Of a stretch of DNA of 64,000 nt, positions 23,774 to 33,898 are shown in pieces. Position numbers and translations under genes: made by a program. The stretch is taken from assembly GCF_021568705.1 (NCBI RefSeq), contig NZ_JAKGTH010000006.1, positions 1 to 64,000 of the forward strand. The letters run 5' to 3'. The DNA is from Gillisia lutea. GTDB lineage: Bacteria; Bacteroidota; Bacteroidia; Flavobacteriales; Flavobacteriaceae. Each line of letters opens with the position of its first letter. The first letter of the stretch is position 1. The notes below the pieces were generated by a model that made no database searches, was not told where the DNA came from, and was given only the letters and a program-made list of their open reading frames with translations.

Positions 23774-26700
23774 TTATAGAGCGATTAGTTTTTTAAGATG
23801 TACTTTTCCGTTTTCGTCAATGATCTTCACTAACAAGGTTCCTTTTAGTGGAGCGATATTAATTTCCATTTCATTGCTCTTGGTACCCGGGAATACTTTG
23901 TAATTATTAGTTTCCACTTCTAATACCTGTACTTCCATTACTCTGGATTTAAATGGCAGAATCACTTTAGCGATGCTTGTTCCTTTCAACATAGTTGGAA
24001 CAACATGTGCTTCTACCGGGTTTGGTCCATCTCGCTTTACAGTAACACTAACCGTTGCGCTGGCTGAATTTCCTGTAGCATCTGTTGCAGTTAAAGTCAC
24101 TTCATAAGTTCCTAACTCATCAAAACTATTTCTATCCAGGCTCAGTTCCACTTCGCTACAATTATCGGTAGTTCCATTATCAATATCTTCAGGAGTAATA
24201 GTTACAGAAGAATCTTGCGTCAAGAAAATTGTAATATCCTGAGCTGACACCGTTGGAGCGGTTACATCTTTAACCACTACCCACTGTTCTTGTCCGACGA
24301 TATTACCATTGTTATCATTGTACTCCCACATGATAAGATACTCTCCGGCTTCCTCGTAATTTAAAGGATCTAAAGTGGTACCTGTAATGGTTCCTCCACA
24401 ATTATCGGTAGCGGTAGGTGCAGCAATATTAGCAATACTACATTCTACTACAAGATCAGCTAATTCAGCTACATCAGGTACCGGTTCAGTGGTATCTCTA
24501 ATAATTACATTCTGGGTTTGTGTAGTAATATTCCCATTTGCATCGGTATAGGTCCAAGTAATTAAACTGGTGCCCTGCGCGGTAATTGGGAAATCTACAT
24601 TATGAGTCGCTTCAATCGTTCCCGAGCAATTATCGGTTGCTGTTGGAATAGTTACATCAGCTTCTAAAACTTCACACTCTGCAAAGATGTTAGAAAGTAT
24701 AGCATTGGAAGGAACTGGTCCTAAAGTATCCTTTACAATCACATTTGCTTCAGCTTCAGATTTGTTTCCGTTGACATCAGTCACCGTTAACACAACTGTA
24801 TTACTTCCAATATTAGAACAGTCGAAGTCTGTTTTACTCAAGCTTACACTTGCAATGGTACAGTTATCGAAAGATGCATTATTCACAGCTTCTGCAGTTG
24901 TAGATGCCTGTCCATTCTCATCTAAATAGATAGTAACTTCCTGAGCGATGGCCGTTGGAGCGATGTTATCTAAAACGATCACATTTGCTTCTACTGTAGC
25001 TACATTTTCATTCACGTCGGTCACCGTTAATACAACCGTATTATCACCAACATTTGAGCAGTCGAAGTCTGTTTTACTTAGACTTAGGCTTTCAACTCCA
25101 CAGTTATCGAAAGATGCATTATTAACCGCTTCTGCAGTTGTAGACGCTTCTCCGTTCTCATTTAAATAGATAGTCACTTCCTGAGCAATTGCTGTTGGAG
25201 CGATGTTATCTAAAACGATCACATTTGCTTCAGCTTCAGATTTGTTTCCGTTGACATCAGTCACCGTTAATACAACCGTATTATCACCAACATTTGAGCA
25301 GTCGAAGTCTGTTTTACTCAAGCTTAAACTTGCAATGGTGCAGTTATCGAAAGATGCATTATTCACAGCTTCTGCAGTTGTGGATGCTTCTCCGTTCTCA
25401 TCTAGATAGATCGTTACTTCCTGAGCGATGGCTGTAGGAGCGATGTTATCTAAAACGATCACATTTGCTTCTACTGTAGCTACATTTTCATTCACGTCGG
25501 TAACAGTTAATACAACCGTATTATCACCAACATTTGAGCAGTCGAACTCTGTTTTACTCAAGCTTAAACTTGCAATAGTACAGTTATCGAGAGATGCATT
25601 ATTCACAGCTTCTGCAGTTGTGGATGCTTCTCCGTTCTCATCTAAATAGATCGTTACTTCCTGAGCGATGGCCGTTGGAGCGATATTATCTAAAACGACC
25701 ACATTTGCTTCAGCTTCAGATTTGTTTCCGTTGACATCAGTCACCGTTAATACAACCGTATTATCACCAACATTTGAGCAGTCGAAGTCTGTTTTACTTA
25801 GACTTAAACTTTCAATCCCACAGTTATCGAAAGATCCGTTATTCACAGCCTCTGCAGTAGTTGATGCTTCTCCGTTCTCATTTAAATAGATAGTCATTTT
25901 CTGAGCGATGGCCGTTGGGGCAATGTTATCTAAAACTGTTACTATTGCCGTATTGCTTGACTCGTTTCCGTTGACATCAACTACAGTTAAAGTCACTGTG
26001 TTTTCTCCAACTTCCGCACACGAGAAGCTATCTGGAGACACGCTCATGGAAGCAATACCACAAGCATCTTCTGAACCATTATCCACATCAGCAGCAATGA
26101 TTGATACATTTCCTGTTTCATCTAGCTGAACAGTGATGTTTTTTGCAACTGCAACTGCAGCTACATTATCTTCTACTGTTACTGTTGAAGTGGTAGTCGA
26201 CTCATTTCCGTTGTTATCGATCACGGTTAAAGTAACTGTATTCTCACCAACTTCAGAACAAGTAAAGCTATCTGGTGAAACACTCATGGAAGCAATTCCA
26301 CAAGCATCAGAAGATTCGTTATCAACATTGGCTGCTGTGATTGCTGCATTTCCAGTGTCATCTAATTGAACTCTGATGTTTTTTGCAACTGCAACTGCAG
26401 CTACATTATCTTCTACTGTTACTGTTGAAGTGGTAGTCGACTCATTTCCGTTGTTATCGATCACGGTTAAAGTAACTGTATTCTCACCAACTTCAGAACA
26501 AGTAAAGCTATCTGGTGAAACACTCATGGAAGCAATTCCACAAGCATCAGAAGATTCGTTATCAACATTGGCTGCTGTGATTGCTACATTTCCAGTGTCA
26601 TCTAACTCTACGGTAATATTTTTTGTTAAGGCTTCAGGACTTTCATTATCTGTAACGGTGACATCAAAACTATAAGTAGTTTTATTACCACTTGCATCGG

Positions 26701-29700
26701 TAGCTTCAAAAGTATTTGTTGTAGTTCCCACAGGGAATACACTACCAGAAGCAAGACCTGAAGTTTGAGTAATTTTTATCGAATTATTATTAAACTTCGT
26801 AGCATTGATAAACAATTTTTGAACATTAGAATCTGAAAGTATAGTAGAGTTTGCATAGTTACCTGCATGTGCAAATCCAACTGCAGCACCACCGCCTTCA
26901 AACTCTCTTACTGCAACACCAACGCCTCCGGTAAAATTCATTAATGCTACTGCAGGGTTATTAGCATAAGCTCTTAGACCTCCAACATTAGATCCACCAT
27001 TTGGAAGCGTTATCGTATTTGGGATATCCTTTAATATAGGATGACCCGATTCTGTAGGAATTATTTCATAAGTATAAGATTGAGAATCTCCACCAGTTCG
27101 CTTTAAAATGACTATCTCACTCATAGTAGTCATAGTGTTTTGACTATCTACTTCATAAGCAGACCATTCTTCTGTGATATAGGTGTTTCCCTGATTTAAT
27201 ACAAAATCAACCAAAGCATTTTGCCCTTCTATTGGCATGCCTTGACTATATGTAGTACCATTTAAGTGAATAACCGCATCAAAATTTTGTAAAGCAGGAT
27301 TTGTTCCATCATAAGCGGTTTCTGAAGTTTCACTCATAGTGACATCAAGACCTGCATTTGTTAAAGCATCTTTTAGGTTAATTGTATGCTCATTCAACAC
27401 ATCCCATATAATTAAAACCTTACCACTAGTCGAATTACCACAATTATCGGTAGCCGTGATATCGTAATTTACCACTGCGCCACATATTCCAGCATCAGTG
27501 TCAACCTCTATATCTTCAATATTTGCTATAATTGGAGCAATATTATCTACTACGGTTACCGTAGCAAAACAGCTGGACTTAACATTATCAGAGTCTGTAA
27601 TAGTAAGTTCAACAACGTTTTCTCCAATATTAGAACAGTCAAAAGAATCATTACCTAAAGACAACGTAAATCCTTCTTTATCATCGGTAGAACCACCATC
27701 TACATCTTCTACAGCAATAGTTACATTTCCAGAAGTATTTAAGTAGGCAGTAAAGGCTTTACACACAGCCTCTGGAGCTTCATTTGTGTTTTTTATTACA
27801 GTATCTGTTGCAGCATTACCTTCGTTGGTTGCTTCGTCAGTCAAGGTTACAGACAGGGTGATAGTTCCATCTTCCAAACCGCTTAGATCAATTCCAGTGA
27901 TTTGATCTGTCATAGTAGAAATCGTTCCTGTTCCTGTTACATCAGTTACTCCATTATCACTGCTAAAAGTATAGTTATAAGTAGTTCCTACTTCTGCGTC
28001 AGCAAAGGTGAAACTTATAGAAGTTTCATTAGTTTCATCAATTTCAGCCCGGTCTATACTCACAGTATAACCTGCAGGCGCTTCCACATCCTTCACAATC
28101 ACATCAAAACTACACGTAGATTTATTACCGCTTGCATCTGTTACTTCAAAAGTGTTGGTAGTAGTTCCAATAGGGAATTCACTACCGCTAAGTAGACCAG
28201 CAGTTTGAACTGCCATATTCACCTCTAGCACATATTGTATAGCTGTGGTAATTTTATAATCATTCCAAAGGCCTTCTGCGGAATAAATTTGTGTGTAATC
28301 TTCGGGACCACTATTATTGGGCTCACCAAGGCCCCAGTTAGTATAGGTTACCGCTTCTCCATTTTTCCAAACAAATTCACCTTCGGTCACCTCATCGGTA
28401 AAACCAATCATTGCCGAAGTTCCATTTAAAAGCGTATTTACAACACCGTTTTCAGCAGCGTTGTTAATAGTAACTATATTTCCATCATTTTGTTCTGCAT
28501 GTGCAAACGCATCTGCCGGTAAAAAATTATTATTAGATAAATAATAAAATTTACCGTTATACGCTCCTAAAGCAGTAAAATCTGTTTTTTCCGGTTGTGG
28601 AATTTTACAATTATCAGAAACAGGAATATTATAAGTTATAACTGCCCCATTAACACCTGAGTCATTATCAACCTCTATATTCTCAGGACATATAATAGTT
28701 GGAGCTGTATTATCTTCTATAGTAACGTACGCAGTTGCTGTAGATCTATTTCCAGCTTCATCTGCAACCGTAAGAATAACCGAAGTCACAGCTGTAATTG
28801 TTGTGCCGGAGGTTATCCAATCGGTACTAGAATCCATATTTACTAAAGACCCTTGGGCTTTTACGGTAGACAAGTCATTAACAATATCACCATTAGCTTC
28901 GTTAAAATTCCAATATCCTTTTAGGTTAGAATCATTCAGGTTTGGAGGGGTTGTCTTTAAGTTTTCAATTTCTGACTGAGTTAGAGCTCTATTATAAATT
29001 ATAACATCATCTACAGTAAATTTATTAACTCGGCCAGATGAAACCGGATATCTGCTATCTTTTCCAATATGAATTACAGAATTCGAATTATTTAAAATTC
29101 CAGAAGTAATTCCCGAGGCACTTCCAACTTCAATTCCATCTATATATAATTTAGTTGCTGAAGCATTCGATACACCAGTTATTAAGTGCCAGCCTGGTGT
29201 AGTGTTTGCATCTATACTTCTCCATGTACCGTTATCATTCACATACCATCCAATTCCATTCCCGCGTGCACTATGCATTAACCAAACATTCGTATTCATA
29301 TCATCTACATTCTCTGTAGATTGAGCCATAAAGGCACTATTACCATCAAATTTCACCCACCATGAAACAGTAATTTCATTGGTAAATTGATAATACGGAC
29401 TTGCTATATTTACATAATCATCTACACCATCAAAATCTAATGCCGTGTTTGAACCTTCTATATCCGAACATGAAAAAGTGGTTTTATCTAAACTTAAAGT
29501 TACATCCCCACATACATCTGAAGAACCATTATTTATTTGGGCAGCAGTGATTGAAGCTTCTCCATTTTCATCCAATTCAACAGTAATATTTTGAGCAATT
29601 GCTGTTGGAGCTCCTGTATCATTTACAGTTATATTAAAACTACAGGCAGATTTATTGCCGCTGGCATCGGTTACTTCAAAAGTATTGGTCGTTGTTCCCA

Positions 29701-31195
29701 CAGGAAATTCGCTTCCACTCGCCAAACCAGCTGTTTGAACAATACCAGAATTTACTTCTAAAATATATGGCTTTTCTGTGCTATTTGGTATGTCATTCCA
29801 TAAACCTCCAGCAATTAATTCTGCATAATCCTCGTCCCCACTATTGTTTGGTTCATTAGGGGCCCAGTTACGATAAGTAAAATTTTCTCTATTTTCCCAA
29901 ACATACACTCCTTCTACTTCCCTGTCAGTTAAACCTATTATTACAGATCCTTCAGTTAAGGTTGAGTTAATGAAATTGTTTTCAGCAGCATCATTTATAG
30001 TTACAACATTTCCTCCATTAGACTGAGCATCTGTAAATGCTGCTTCAGCAGTAAATAGAGCATTAGACCTGTAATAATATTTATTATTATAGATACCCAA
30101 CGCAGTGAAACCAGTTTTTTCCGGTTGTGGAATTTCGCAATTATCTGTTACTAAAACATTATAGGTAACTACAGCTCCACAAACTCCTTCATCGGTATTT
30201 ACCTCGATATTCTCAGGACAGGTAATGGTGGGCGGAGTAGTGTCCCCTGCGGTAACAACAATATTCGCACACGTAGCGGTACTTTCATCTAAACATCCAG
30301 CGCCATCTTCTCCCCTTATGTAATAAGTAGTATCTCCATTAGGCGGGGTTACTTCAAAAGATGTTGTACTAGTTCTACCAACAAGGGTTCCCCCGCAAGA
30401 ATTTGAATAAATAACCCATTCGGTTGCAGCATTAAGGTTTCCAGAAATATTTATCGTAGTAGAACTACCGGGACAAATATTGTTATTGGTTAATGTTAAA
30501 TTAGGAGTGTTAGAAGGTACACATTCCACATCAAAAGCAATCCCCGGTTCTATTGCAGGATTGTAAGAAGTATCATTACTGAAATTCCAATTATCAATAT
30601 TATTAACAGCCAAGCGCAGCTCCTGAGGAGATCCATAATTATTCCCGCCCGCTTTATTGGCGCTAAATTGACCATTATCAAATTCGGTAGTGAACCTCAT
30701 GGCATTTACGCCATTAGTTAAATCGTTTGGCAAAGCAGAAGTTGAATTATTTTCCGCTGCTCCATCCCAATTTCCATCGGTAGAAGAACTATTAACATTG
30801 GTATGAATTCCAGCTATAAAAACTGGAAGTTCGATACTTCCTTGTATAGCGAACATTTGATCTCCAATAGTAGAATATGCAGCAGGATATAGTGGAGTTA
30901 AGTTTAATTCCACTACCTCTCCTACTTTGCGATCTACTCCAGAAGTCCAGGTAAACTGAGAATCCCCCGGAAATTCCAAAAATCCGGTATCGTCATTCCA
31001 TCCTCTATCAGTAAAAATTATACTAGTAGCTGCGTCTATATCTTTTAAAAGAACAAAGGCAACGGTATCATCTTCATAAGTAGCTCCATCAGAGTTGGTC
31101 CCTATAAAGGCAATGTCGCCGGGGCCAAGGGTAGTTTGAGCCCCAACCACTAGCGAGAACATGAGAAAAATAAAATATAAAGTAAAGTTTTTCAT
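23774..31195 (-). CDS. Giant HYR-repeat surface protein with lectin and LamG-like domains
   Basis: About 2473 residues from ATG 31195, which gives a clean signal peptide (MKNFTLYFIFLMFSLVVGAQ); the frame extends 26 residues upstream. In order: a lamin-tail-like N-terminal domain, an Ig-like region, HYR domains, two C-type-lectin-like domains (NWAPNEPNNSGDEDY and NWGLGEPNNSGPEDY), a LamG-like region (ALDFDGVDDYV), a GATase-like insert, then eight tandem roughly 80-residue HYR-type repeats and further HYR domains. The C terminus (LLVKIIDENGKVHLKKLIAL) resembles a type IX sorting domain. A cell-surface adhesin or matrix protein is likely. The tandem repeats are visible in DNA as 240- and 243-bp periods. 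Confidence 0.88.
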   Translation of the reverse strand: MKNFTLYFIFLMFSLVVGAQTTLGPGDIAFIGTNSDGATYEDDTVAFVLLKDIDAATSIIFTDRGWNDDTGFLEFPGDSQFTWTSGVDRKVGEVVELNLTPLYPAAYSTIGDQMFAIQGSIELPVFIAGIHTNVNSSSTDGNWDGAAENNSTSALPNDLTNGVNAMRFTTEFDNGQFSANKAGGNNYGSPQELRLAVNNIDNWNFSNDTSYNPAIEPGIAFDVECVPSNTPNLTLTNNNICPGSSTTINISGNLNAATEWVIYSNSCGGTLVGRTSTTSFEVTPPNGDTTYYIRGEDGAGCLDESTATCANIVVTAGDTTPPTITCPENIEVNTDEGVCGAVVTYNVLVTDNCEIPQPEKTGFTALGIYNNKYYYRSNALFTAEAAFTDAQSNGGNVVTINDAAENNFINSTLTEGSVIIGLTDREVEGVYVWENRENFTYRNWAPNEPNNSGDEDYAELIAGGLWNDIPNSTEKPYILEVNSGIVQTAGLASGSEFPVGTTTNTFEVTDASGNKSACSFNITVNDTGAPTAIAQNITVELDENGEASITAAQINNGSSDVCGDVTLSLDKTTFSCSDIEGSNTALDFDGVDDYVNIASPYYQFTNEITVSWWVKFDGNSAFMAQSTENVDDMNTNVWLMHSARGNGIGWYVNDNGTWRSIDANTTPGWHLITGVSNASATKLYIDGIEVGSASGITSGILNNSNSVIHIGKDSRYPVSSGRVNKFTVDDVIIYNRALTQSEIENLKTTPPNLNDSNLKGYWNFNEANGDIVNDLSTVKAQGSLVNMDSSTDWITSGTTITAVTSVILTVADEAGNRSTATAYVTIEDNTAPTIICPENIEVDNDSGVNGAVITYNIPVSDNCKIPQPEKTDFTALGAYNGKFYYLSNNNFLPADAFAHAEQNDGNIVTINNAAENGVVNTLLNGTSAMIGFTDEVTEGEFVWKNGEAVTYTNWGLGEPNNSGPEDYTQIYSAEGLWNDYKITTAIQYVLEVNMAVQTAGLLSGSEFPIGTTTNTFEVTDASGNKSTCSFDVIVKDVEAPAGYTVSIDRAEIDETNETSISFTFADAEVGTTYNYTFSSDNGVTDVTGTGTISTMTDQITGIDLSGLEDGTITLSVTLTDEATNEGNAATDTVIKNTNEAPEAVCKAFTAYLNTSGNVTIAVEDVDGGSTDDKEGFTLSLGNDSFDCSNIGENVVELTITDSDNVKSSCFATVTVVDNIAPIIANIEDIEVDTDAGICGAVVNYDITATDNCGNSTSGKVLIIWDVLNEHTINLKDALTNAGLDVTMSETSETAYDGTNPALQNFDAVIHLNGTTYSQGMPIEGQNALVDFVLNQGNTYITEEWSAYEVDSQNTMTTMSEIVILKRTGGDSQSYTYEIIPTESGHPILKDIPNTITLPNGGSNVGGLRAYANNPAVALMNFTGGVGVAVREFEGGGAAVGFAHAGNYANSTILSDSNVQKLFINATKFNNNSIKITQTSGLASGSVFPVGTTTNTFEATDASGNKTTYSFDVTVTDNESPEALTKNITVELDDTGNVAITAANVDNESSDACGIASMSVSPDSFTCSEVGENTVTLTVIDNNGNESTTTSTVTVEDNVAAVAVAKNIRVQLDDTGNAAITAANVDNESSDACGIASMSVSPDSFTCSEVGENTVTLTVIDNNGNESTTTSTVTVEDNVAAVAVAKNITVQLDETGNVSIIAADVDNGSEDACGIASMSVSPDSFSCAEVGENTVTLTVVDVNGNESSNTAIVTVLDNIAPTAIAQKMTIYLNENGEASTTAEAVNNGSFDNCGIESLSLSKTDFDCSNVGDNTVVLTVTDVNGNKSEAEANVVVLDNIAPTAIAQEVTIYLDENGEASTTAEAVNNASLDNCTIASLSLSKTEFDCSNVGDNTVVLTVTDVNENVATVEANVIVLDNIAPTAIAQEVTIYLDENGEASTTAEAVNNASFDNCTIASLSLSKTDFDCSNVGDNTVVLTVTDVNGNKSEAEANVIVLDNIAPTAIAQEVTIYLNENGEASTTAEAVNNASFDNCGVESLSLSKTDFDCSNVGDNTVVLTVTDVNENVATVEANVIVLDNIAPTAIAQEVTIYLDENGQASTTAEAVNNASFDNCTIASVSLSKTDFDCSNIGSNTVVLTVTDVNGNKSEAEANVIVKDTLGPVPSNAILSNIFAECEVLEADVTIPTATDNCSGTIEATHNVDFPITAQGTSLITWTYTDANGNITTQTQNVIIRDTTEPVPDVAELADLVVECSIANIAAPTATDNCGGTITGTTLDPLNYEEAGEYLIMWEYNDNNGNIVGQEQWVVVKDVTAPTVSAQDITIFLTQDSSVTITPEDIDNGTTDNCSEVELSLDRNSFDELGTYEVTLTATDATGNSASATVSVTVKRDGPNPVEAHVVPTMLKGTSIAKVILPFKSRVMEVQVLEVETNNYKVFPGTKSNEMEINIAPLKGTLLVKIIDENGKVHLKKLIAL
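24687..25907 (-). repeat. 240-bp tandem coding repeats (five copies)
   Basis: Five successive units of about 240 bp within the surface-protein gene each encode a DNIAPTAIAQ-initiated HYR-like module of about 80 residues. Units differ mainly at scattered positions, and neighbouring ones share blocks of more than 60 identical bases. Confidence 0.9.
25908..26618 (-). repeat. 243-bp tandem coding repeats (three copies)
   Basis: Three units of a second HYR variant follow the 240-bp array. The two at 26133-26375 and 26376-26618 are nearly identical at the DNA level, which points to recent duplication or gene conversion. Confidence 0.88.
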
Positions 31196-31238
31196 TAAAC
31201 TTAGATTTAAAGGATGGATGAGATAAAAATTTAAAGTA

Positions 31239-31745
31239 TTAGTTCCTTGAAGGGAAAATACCTTGTAATGCAATAATGTAATTCATAACTAAATAAGGAG
31301 GCATATTGTTAAATGCCTGGCTATTTCCCGTATTTCCAGTAGATTTAGATGCAGTATCAGTTACAGTTGAATAAGAATTTAAGCCTGCACCCGCGATATA
31401 GTTATCGTTTGGTACATCTGTATTCCCTTCTTCCGCTGCACTTATTGAATGATTATGCGAGGGTAAATTAAGAGCAGTTAGTGTGGTTATTTCGGCCCCA
31501 CTTCTTGAACCTAGAATACGATCACTCAAACCAGCCCCTCTTCCTGCATGTATAGGGGCTCTACCTCTTAAGTCTGGAAGCGCGAAAGTGGTACGCCCGT
31601 CGCCTCCATAGGTTGTGCCTAGAATTGAAAATAGTGCGCTATTTTGAGAAATTGCTAATAATTGTCCGTTACAAAGTGCCCAATCTCTTGGGGCAAAATT
31701 TCCAGCGAATAAAATAACTTCGCCTAAGAATGGTTCCATGGCCAT
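31239..31745 (-). CDS. Phage tail-collar (MdpB-like) domain protein
   Basis: 168 residues. The tail-collar domain covers about 5-60 with the standard landmarks FAGNFAPRDWALCNGQLL, SILGTTYGGDGRTTFALPDLRGR and a second half with SHNHSI and NMPPYLVMNYIIALQGIFPSRN. Microcystin-dependent-protein-like members are common outside phages, often in gene clusters encoding extracellular repeat proteins. No signal peptide. Here it stands 44 bp before the giant surface protein. No other phage genes are nearby, so a prophage is not implied. Confidence 0.87.
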   Translation of the reverse strand: MAMEPFLGEVILFAGNFAPRDWALCNGQLLAISQNSALFSILGTTYGGDGRTTFALPDLRGRAPIHAGRGAGLSDRILGSRSGAEITTLTALNLPSHNHSISAAEEGNTDVPNDNYIAGAGLNSYSTVTDTASKSTGNTGNSQAFNNMPPYLVMNYIIALQGIFPSRN

Positions 31746-31764
31746 AGTAAAATGTTTTAAAAGA

Positions 31765-32307
31765 TTAAATTGAAATATTGAATTGAATGTTAGATTGTTT
31801 TTTTACAGGTTGAAGCAGGTCACCCAACGTTTGATTTTTTTCCCAGTGCTCTCCTGTAATGTAGCTTCCGAAGTCGTTCACTAAAAGTTCAGTTGTGTAA
31901 GTAGTATCACCCTTAGAAATTTTAAAATAAATTCTAGGTGTCTTTCCAGACTCCTTATTAGGAAAATCTGTAATAAAGGAATACTCTCCTTGCTTATTAG
32001 CTATTAGTTTAGCCTGATGCCTGTATTTAAAAGAATTTGGAGAAAGGTGCCATACTTCTATTTTAGCTCCTTCTATGGGTTCTAATTTATTTTTACAGAA
32101 AATTTTTCCTTTTACCGTAATGTGTTTTCCTATTAACTCAGAAACTCGTAGATCAGTTTTGTATTCTGCATAGGGATTATACCCTGCAAAAGAATTTTCG
32201 TTGAGAGTAAATGCGCTTAATTTTGAAGATGAAGAAAGATATACAGCTCCTAAAGAAGCCATAGATACATTTCTAATAAATAATCTTCTTGATGTAATTT
32301 TTTTCAT
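31765..32307 (-). CDS. Intradiol-dioxygenase-like secreted protein, iron ligands apparently lost
   Basis: About 180 residues from ATG 32307 (a TTG two codons upstream is less likely). The N terminus has a Tat-like signal (RRLFIRNVSMASLG followed by a hydrophobic stretch). Residues about 60-150 show the intradiol ring-cleavage fold (KIFCKNKLEPIEGAKIEVWHLSP, QGEYSFITDFPN), but the usual histidine-rich PAHIHF segment reads TPRIYFKIS, so catalytic iron binding is doubtful. It may be a structural carboxypeptidase-regulatory-like beta-sandwich. It is the first gene of the cluster with the tail-collar, surface-protein and porV genes. Confidence 0.68.
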   Translation of the reverse strand: MKKITSRRLFIRNVSMASLGAVYLSSSSKLSAFTLNENSFAGYNPYAEYKTDLRVSELIGKHITVKGKIFCKNKLEPIEGAKIEVWHLSPNSFKYRHQAKLIANKQGEYSFITDFPNKESGKTPRIYFKISKGDTTYTTELLVNDFGSYITGEHWEKNQTLGDLLQPVKKQSNIQFNISI

Positions 32308-32601
32308 ACGCAAAGTAGTGATTGGTGAAATTTAGTAAGAGATATATTATTGTGAACATCTACATCAAAGGCGAGACATTCGAATAAATATTTTTGTGAA
32401 ATAATAAGAGTTGAGAATATCAATTGAAGAAACATTTTGAAATTTGTTGAGGTACATTTAGAAGTACCCTATATAAATTGAAATAAACAACGGAATTAGA
32501 TAAAGGGAAAACATTCATAAGGGGGGCTTGCATTATTTTTAATATTTAACCTCATCTATTTAACAAAAAATAAGTGAGTTTTAACTTAATTTTATACAAT
32601 T

Positions 32602-32615
32602 TTTACAAATGTAAA
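32602..32615 (-). promoter_or_regulatory. Candidate promoter with overlapping dyad for the surface-protein cluster
   Basis: The minus strand holds TACATTTG (32613-32606), a TAnnTTTG match, inside the inverted repeat TTTACA-AA-TGTAAA. The leader to the first gene would be about 290 bases. No -33 TTTG at the right spacing. Confidence 0.35.
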
Positions 32616-32737
32616 TGTTTTAATCGGTTTATGCTTTAGGGATAGAGCGGGGAAAAAACCCCTATTTCATGTAGGAAAAAGCATCCACCATTAGGTTTTA
32701 CTTGCTTTATAAAAAATTTTGAAAAATTATGTAAGAA

Positions 32738-32774
32738 AAATAATCGTTAAAAAGCACAAATAATCGTTAAAAGA
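32738..32774. repeat. Two direct repeats with 20-bp period
   Basis: TAATCGTTAAAA occurs at 32741 and again at 32761, exactly 20 bp apart. This spacing is seen for LytTR-type regulators binding one DNA face. They lie between the era terminator and the promoter of the surface-protein cluster. The rest of 32308-32788 shows no gene. Confidence 0.5.
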
Positions 32775-32788
32775 CTATGGTGAATATA

Positions 32789-32824
32789 TAAAAACTCGAT
32801 AATCAAGTGATTACCGAGTTTTAT
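32789..32824 (-). terminator. Terminator of era
   Basis: Arms AAAACTCG-TAATC / GATTACCGAGTTTT with a short loop, 30 bp beyond the era stop; T-runs on both sides would allow action in either direction. Confidence 0.88.
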
Positions 32825-32852
32825 TATTGGAGATATTTAGTTTATTAAACCT

Positions 32853-33740
32853 TTACTTCTTATTGCTATATCCAAAGCGTTTTAACTGCTTAGCATCATT
32901 ACGCCAATTCTTATTCACTTTTACATAGAGCTCTAAATGTACCTGTTTCCCGAAGAATTTCTCTAAGTCTTTTCGAGCTTCTACTCCCACTCTTTTAAGA
33001 GCGGCTCCTTTATGGCCAATAATGATCCCTTTCTGGGTTTCACGCTCAACCATGATAATACTTCTCATCCGGATGATCTCTGGATCTTCAAAGAATTCCT
33101 CTGTATCAATTTCAACAGAATAAGGAATTTCCTTTTTATAATGCATTAAGATCTTTTCGCGAATAATCTCGTTCACAAAAAAACGTTCAGGCTTATCGGT
33201 TAAGGTATCTTTAGGATAAAAAGCAGGGGATTCGGGTAATAGCTCTACCACTCTATTGAACACTTCAGAAACATTAAAACCTTGCAGCGCTGAAATTGGA
33301 TAGATCTCTGCATTGGGAACTTTATTTTTCCAGTGTTGCACCTGGCTCTCTAACTGCTCCTGATTTGAAATATCAATCTTATTCAAAAGCAACAATACCG
33401 GGATCTTTGCATTGGTGATCTTATTGAAAAAGGCCTCATCTTTTAATTCCTGCTCCCCAATCTCTACCATATAGATCAAGATATCGGCATCTTCAAAAGC
33501 CGATTTTACAAAATCCATCATAGATTGTTGTAAATCGTAAGCGGGCTTAATAATCCCCGGGGTATCACTTAAGATCACCTGGAAATCTTCCCCGTTTACA
33601 ATCCCAAGAATTCGGTGACGGGTGGTTTGTGCTTTAGAAGTAATAATAGAAAGTCTCTCCCCTACAAAAGCATTCATCAAAGTAGATTTTCCTACGTTAG
33701 GATTCCCTATAATATTTACAAACCCAGCCTTATGTGCCAT
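32853..33740 (-). CDS. era: GTPase Era
   Basis: 295 residues, normal length. GTPase motifs: GNPNVGKST at 12-20 (G1), TTRH near 39-42 (G2), DTPG at 59-62 (G3) and NKID at 120-123 (G4). The C-terminal KH domain with GHKGAALKRVG binds the 3' end of 16S rRNA during small-subunit maturation. Cytoplasmic, probably essential. It is a single-gene unit with its own terminator. Confidence 0.97.
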   Translation of the reverse strand: MAHKAGFVNIIGNPNVGKSTLMNAFVGERLSIITSKAQTTRHRILGIVNGEDFQVILSDTPGIIKPAYDLQQSMMDFVKSAFEDADILIYMVEIGEQELKDEAFFNKITNAKIPVLLLLNKIDISNQEQLESQVQHWKNKVPNAEIYPISALQGFNVSEVFNRVVELLPESPAFYPKDTLTDKPERFFVNEIIREKILMHYKKEIPYSVEIDTEEFFEDPEIIRMRSIIMVERETQKGIIIGHKGAALKRVGVEARKDLEKFFGKQVHLELYVKVNKNWRNDAKQLKRFGYSNKK

Positions 33741-33890
33741 TATTTTTCAATTTTTGACAAAGGTACTTATAAATAATTAATCCTAACAGGCTTAAATTTT
33801 ATTACTTCTATACAGAGTAAATCATACAACTCACTTATTTTTAAACATTTACAAATAAAATACTTATCAGGTTTTTAGCTTTTAATTAAC

Positions 33891-33898
33891 TAATTTTG
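33891..33898 (+). promoter_or_regulatory. TAnnTTTG -7 element of the SulP gene
   Basis: TAATTTTG matches the consensus and would give a leader of about 115 bases before the ATG at 34024. The -33 region is weak. Nothing else is seen in 33741-34023. Confidence 0.45.

Noticed and set aside
24687-26675. Eight regularly spaced plus-strand ORFs of 68-99 codons
   Set aside because: They are antisense shadows of the tandem HYR repeats in the minus-strand surface-protein gene; the regular spacing simply follows the 240/243-bp period. The repeats are also far too long for CRISPR.
31239-31745. Prophage remnant suggested by the tail-collar gene
   Set aside because: No other phage structural, lysis or integrase genes are near; tail-collar domains are common in non-phage secreted-protein clusters.
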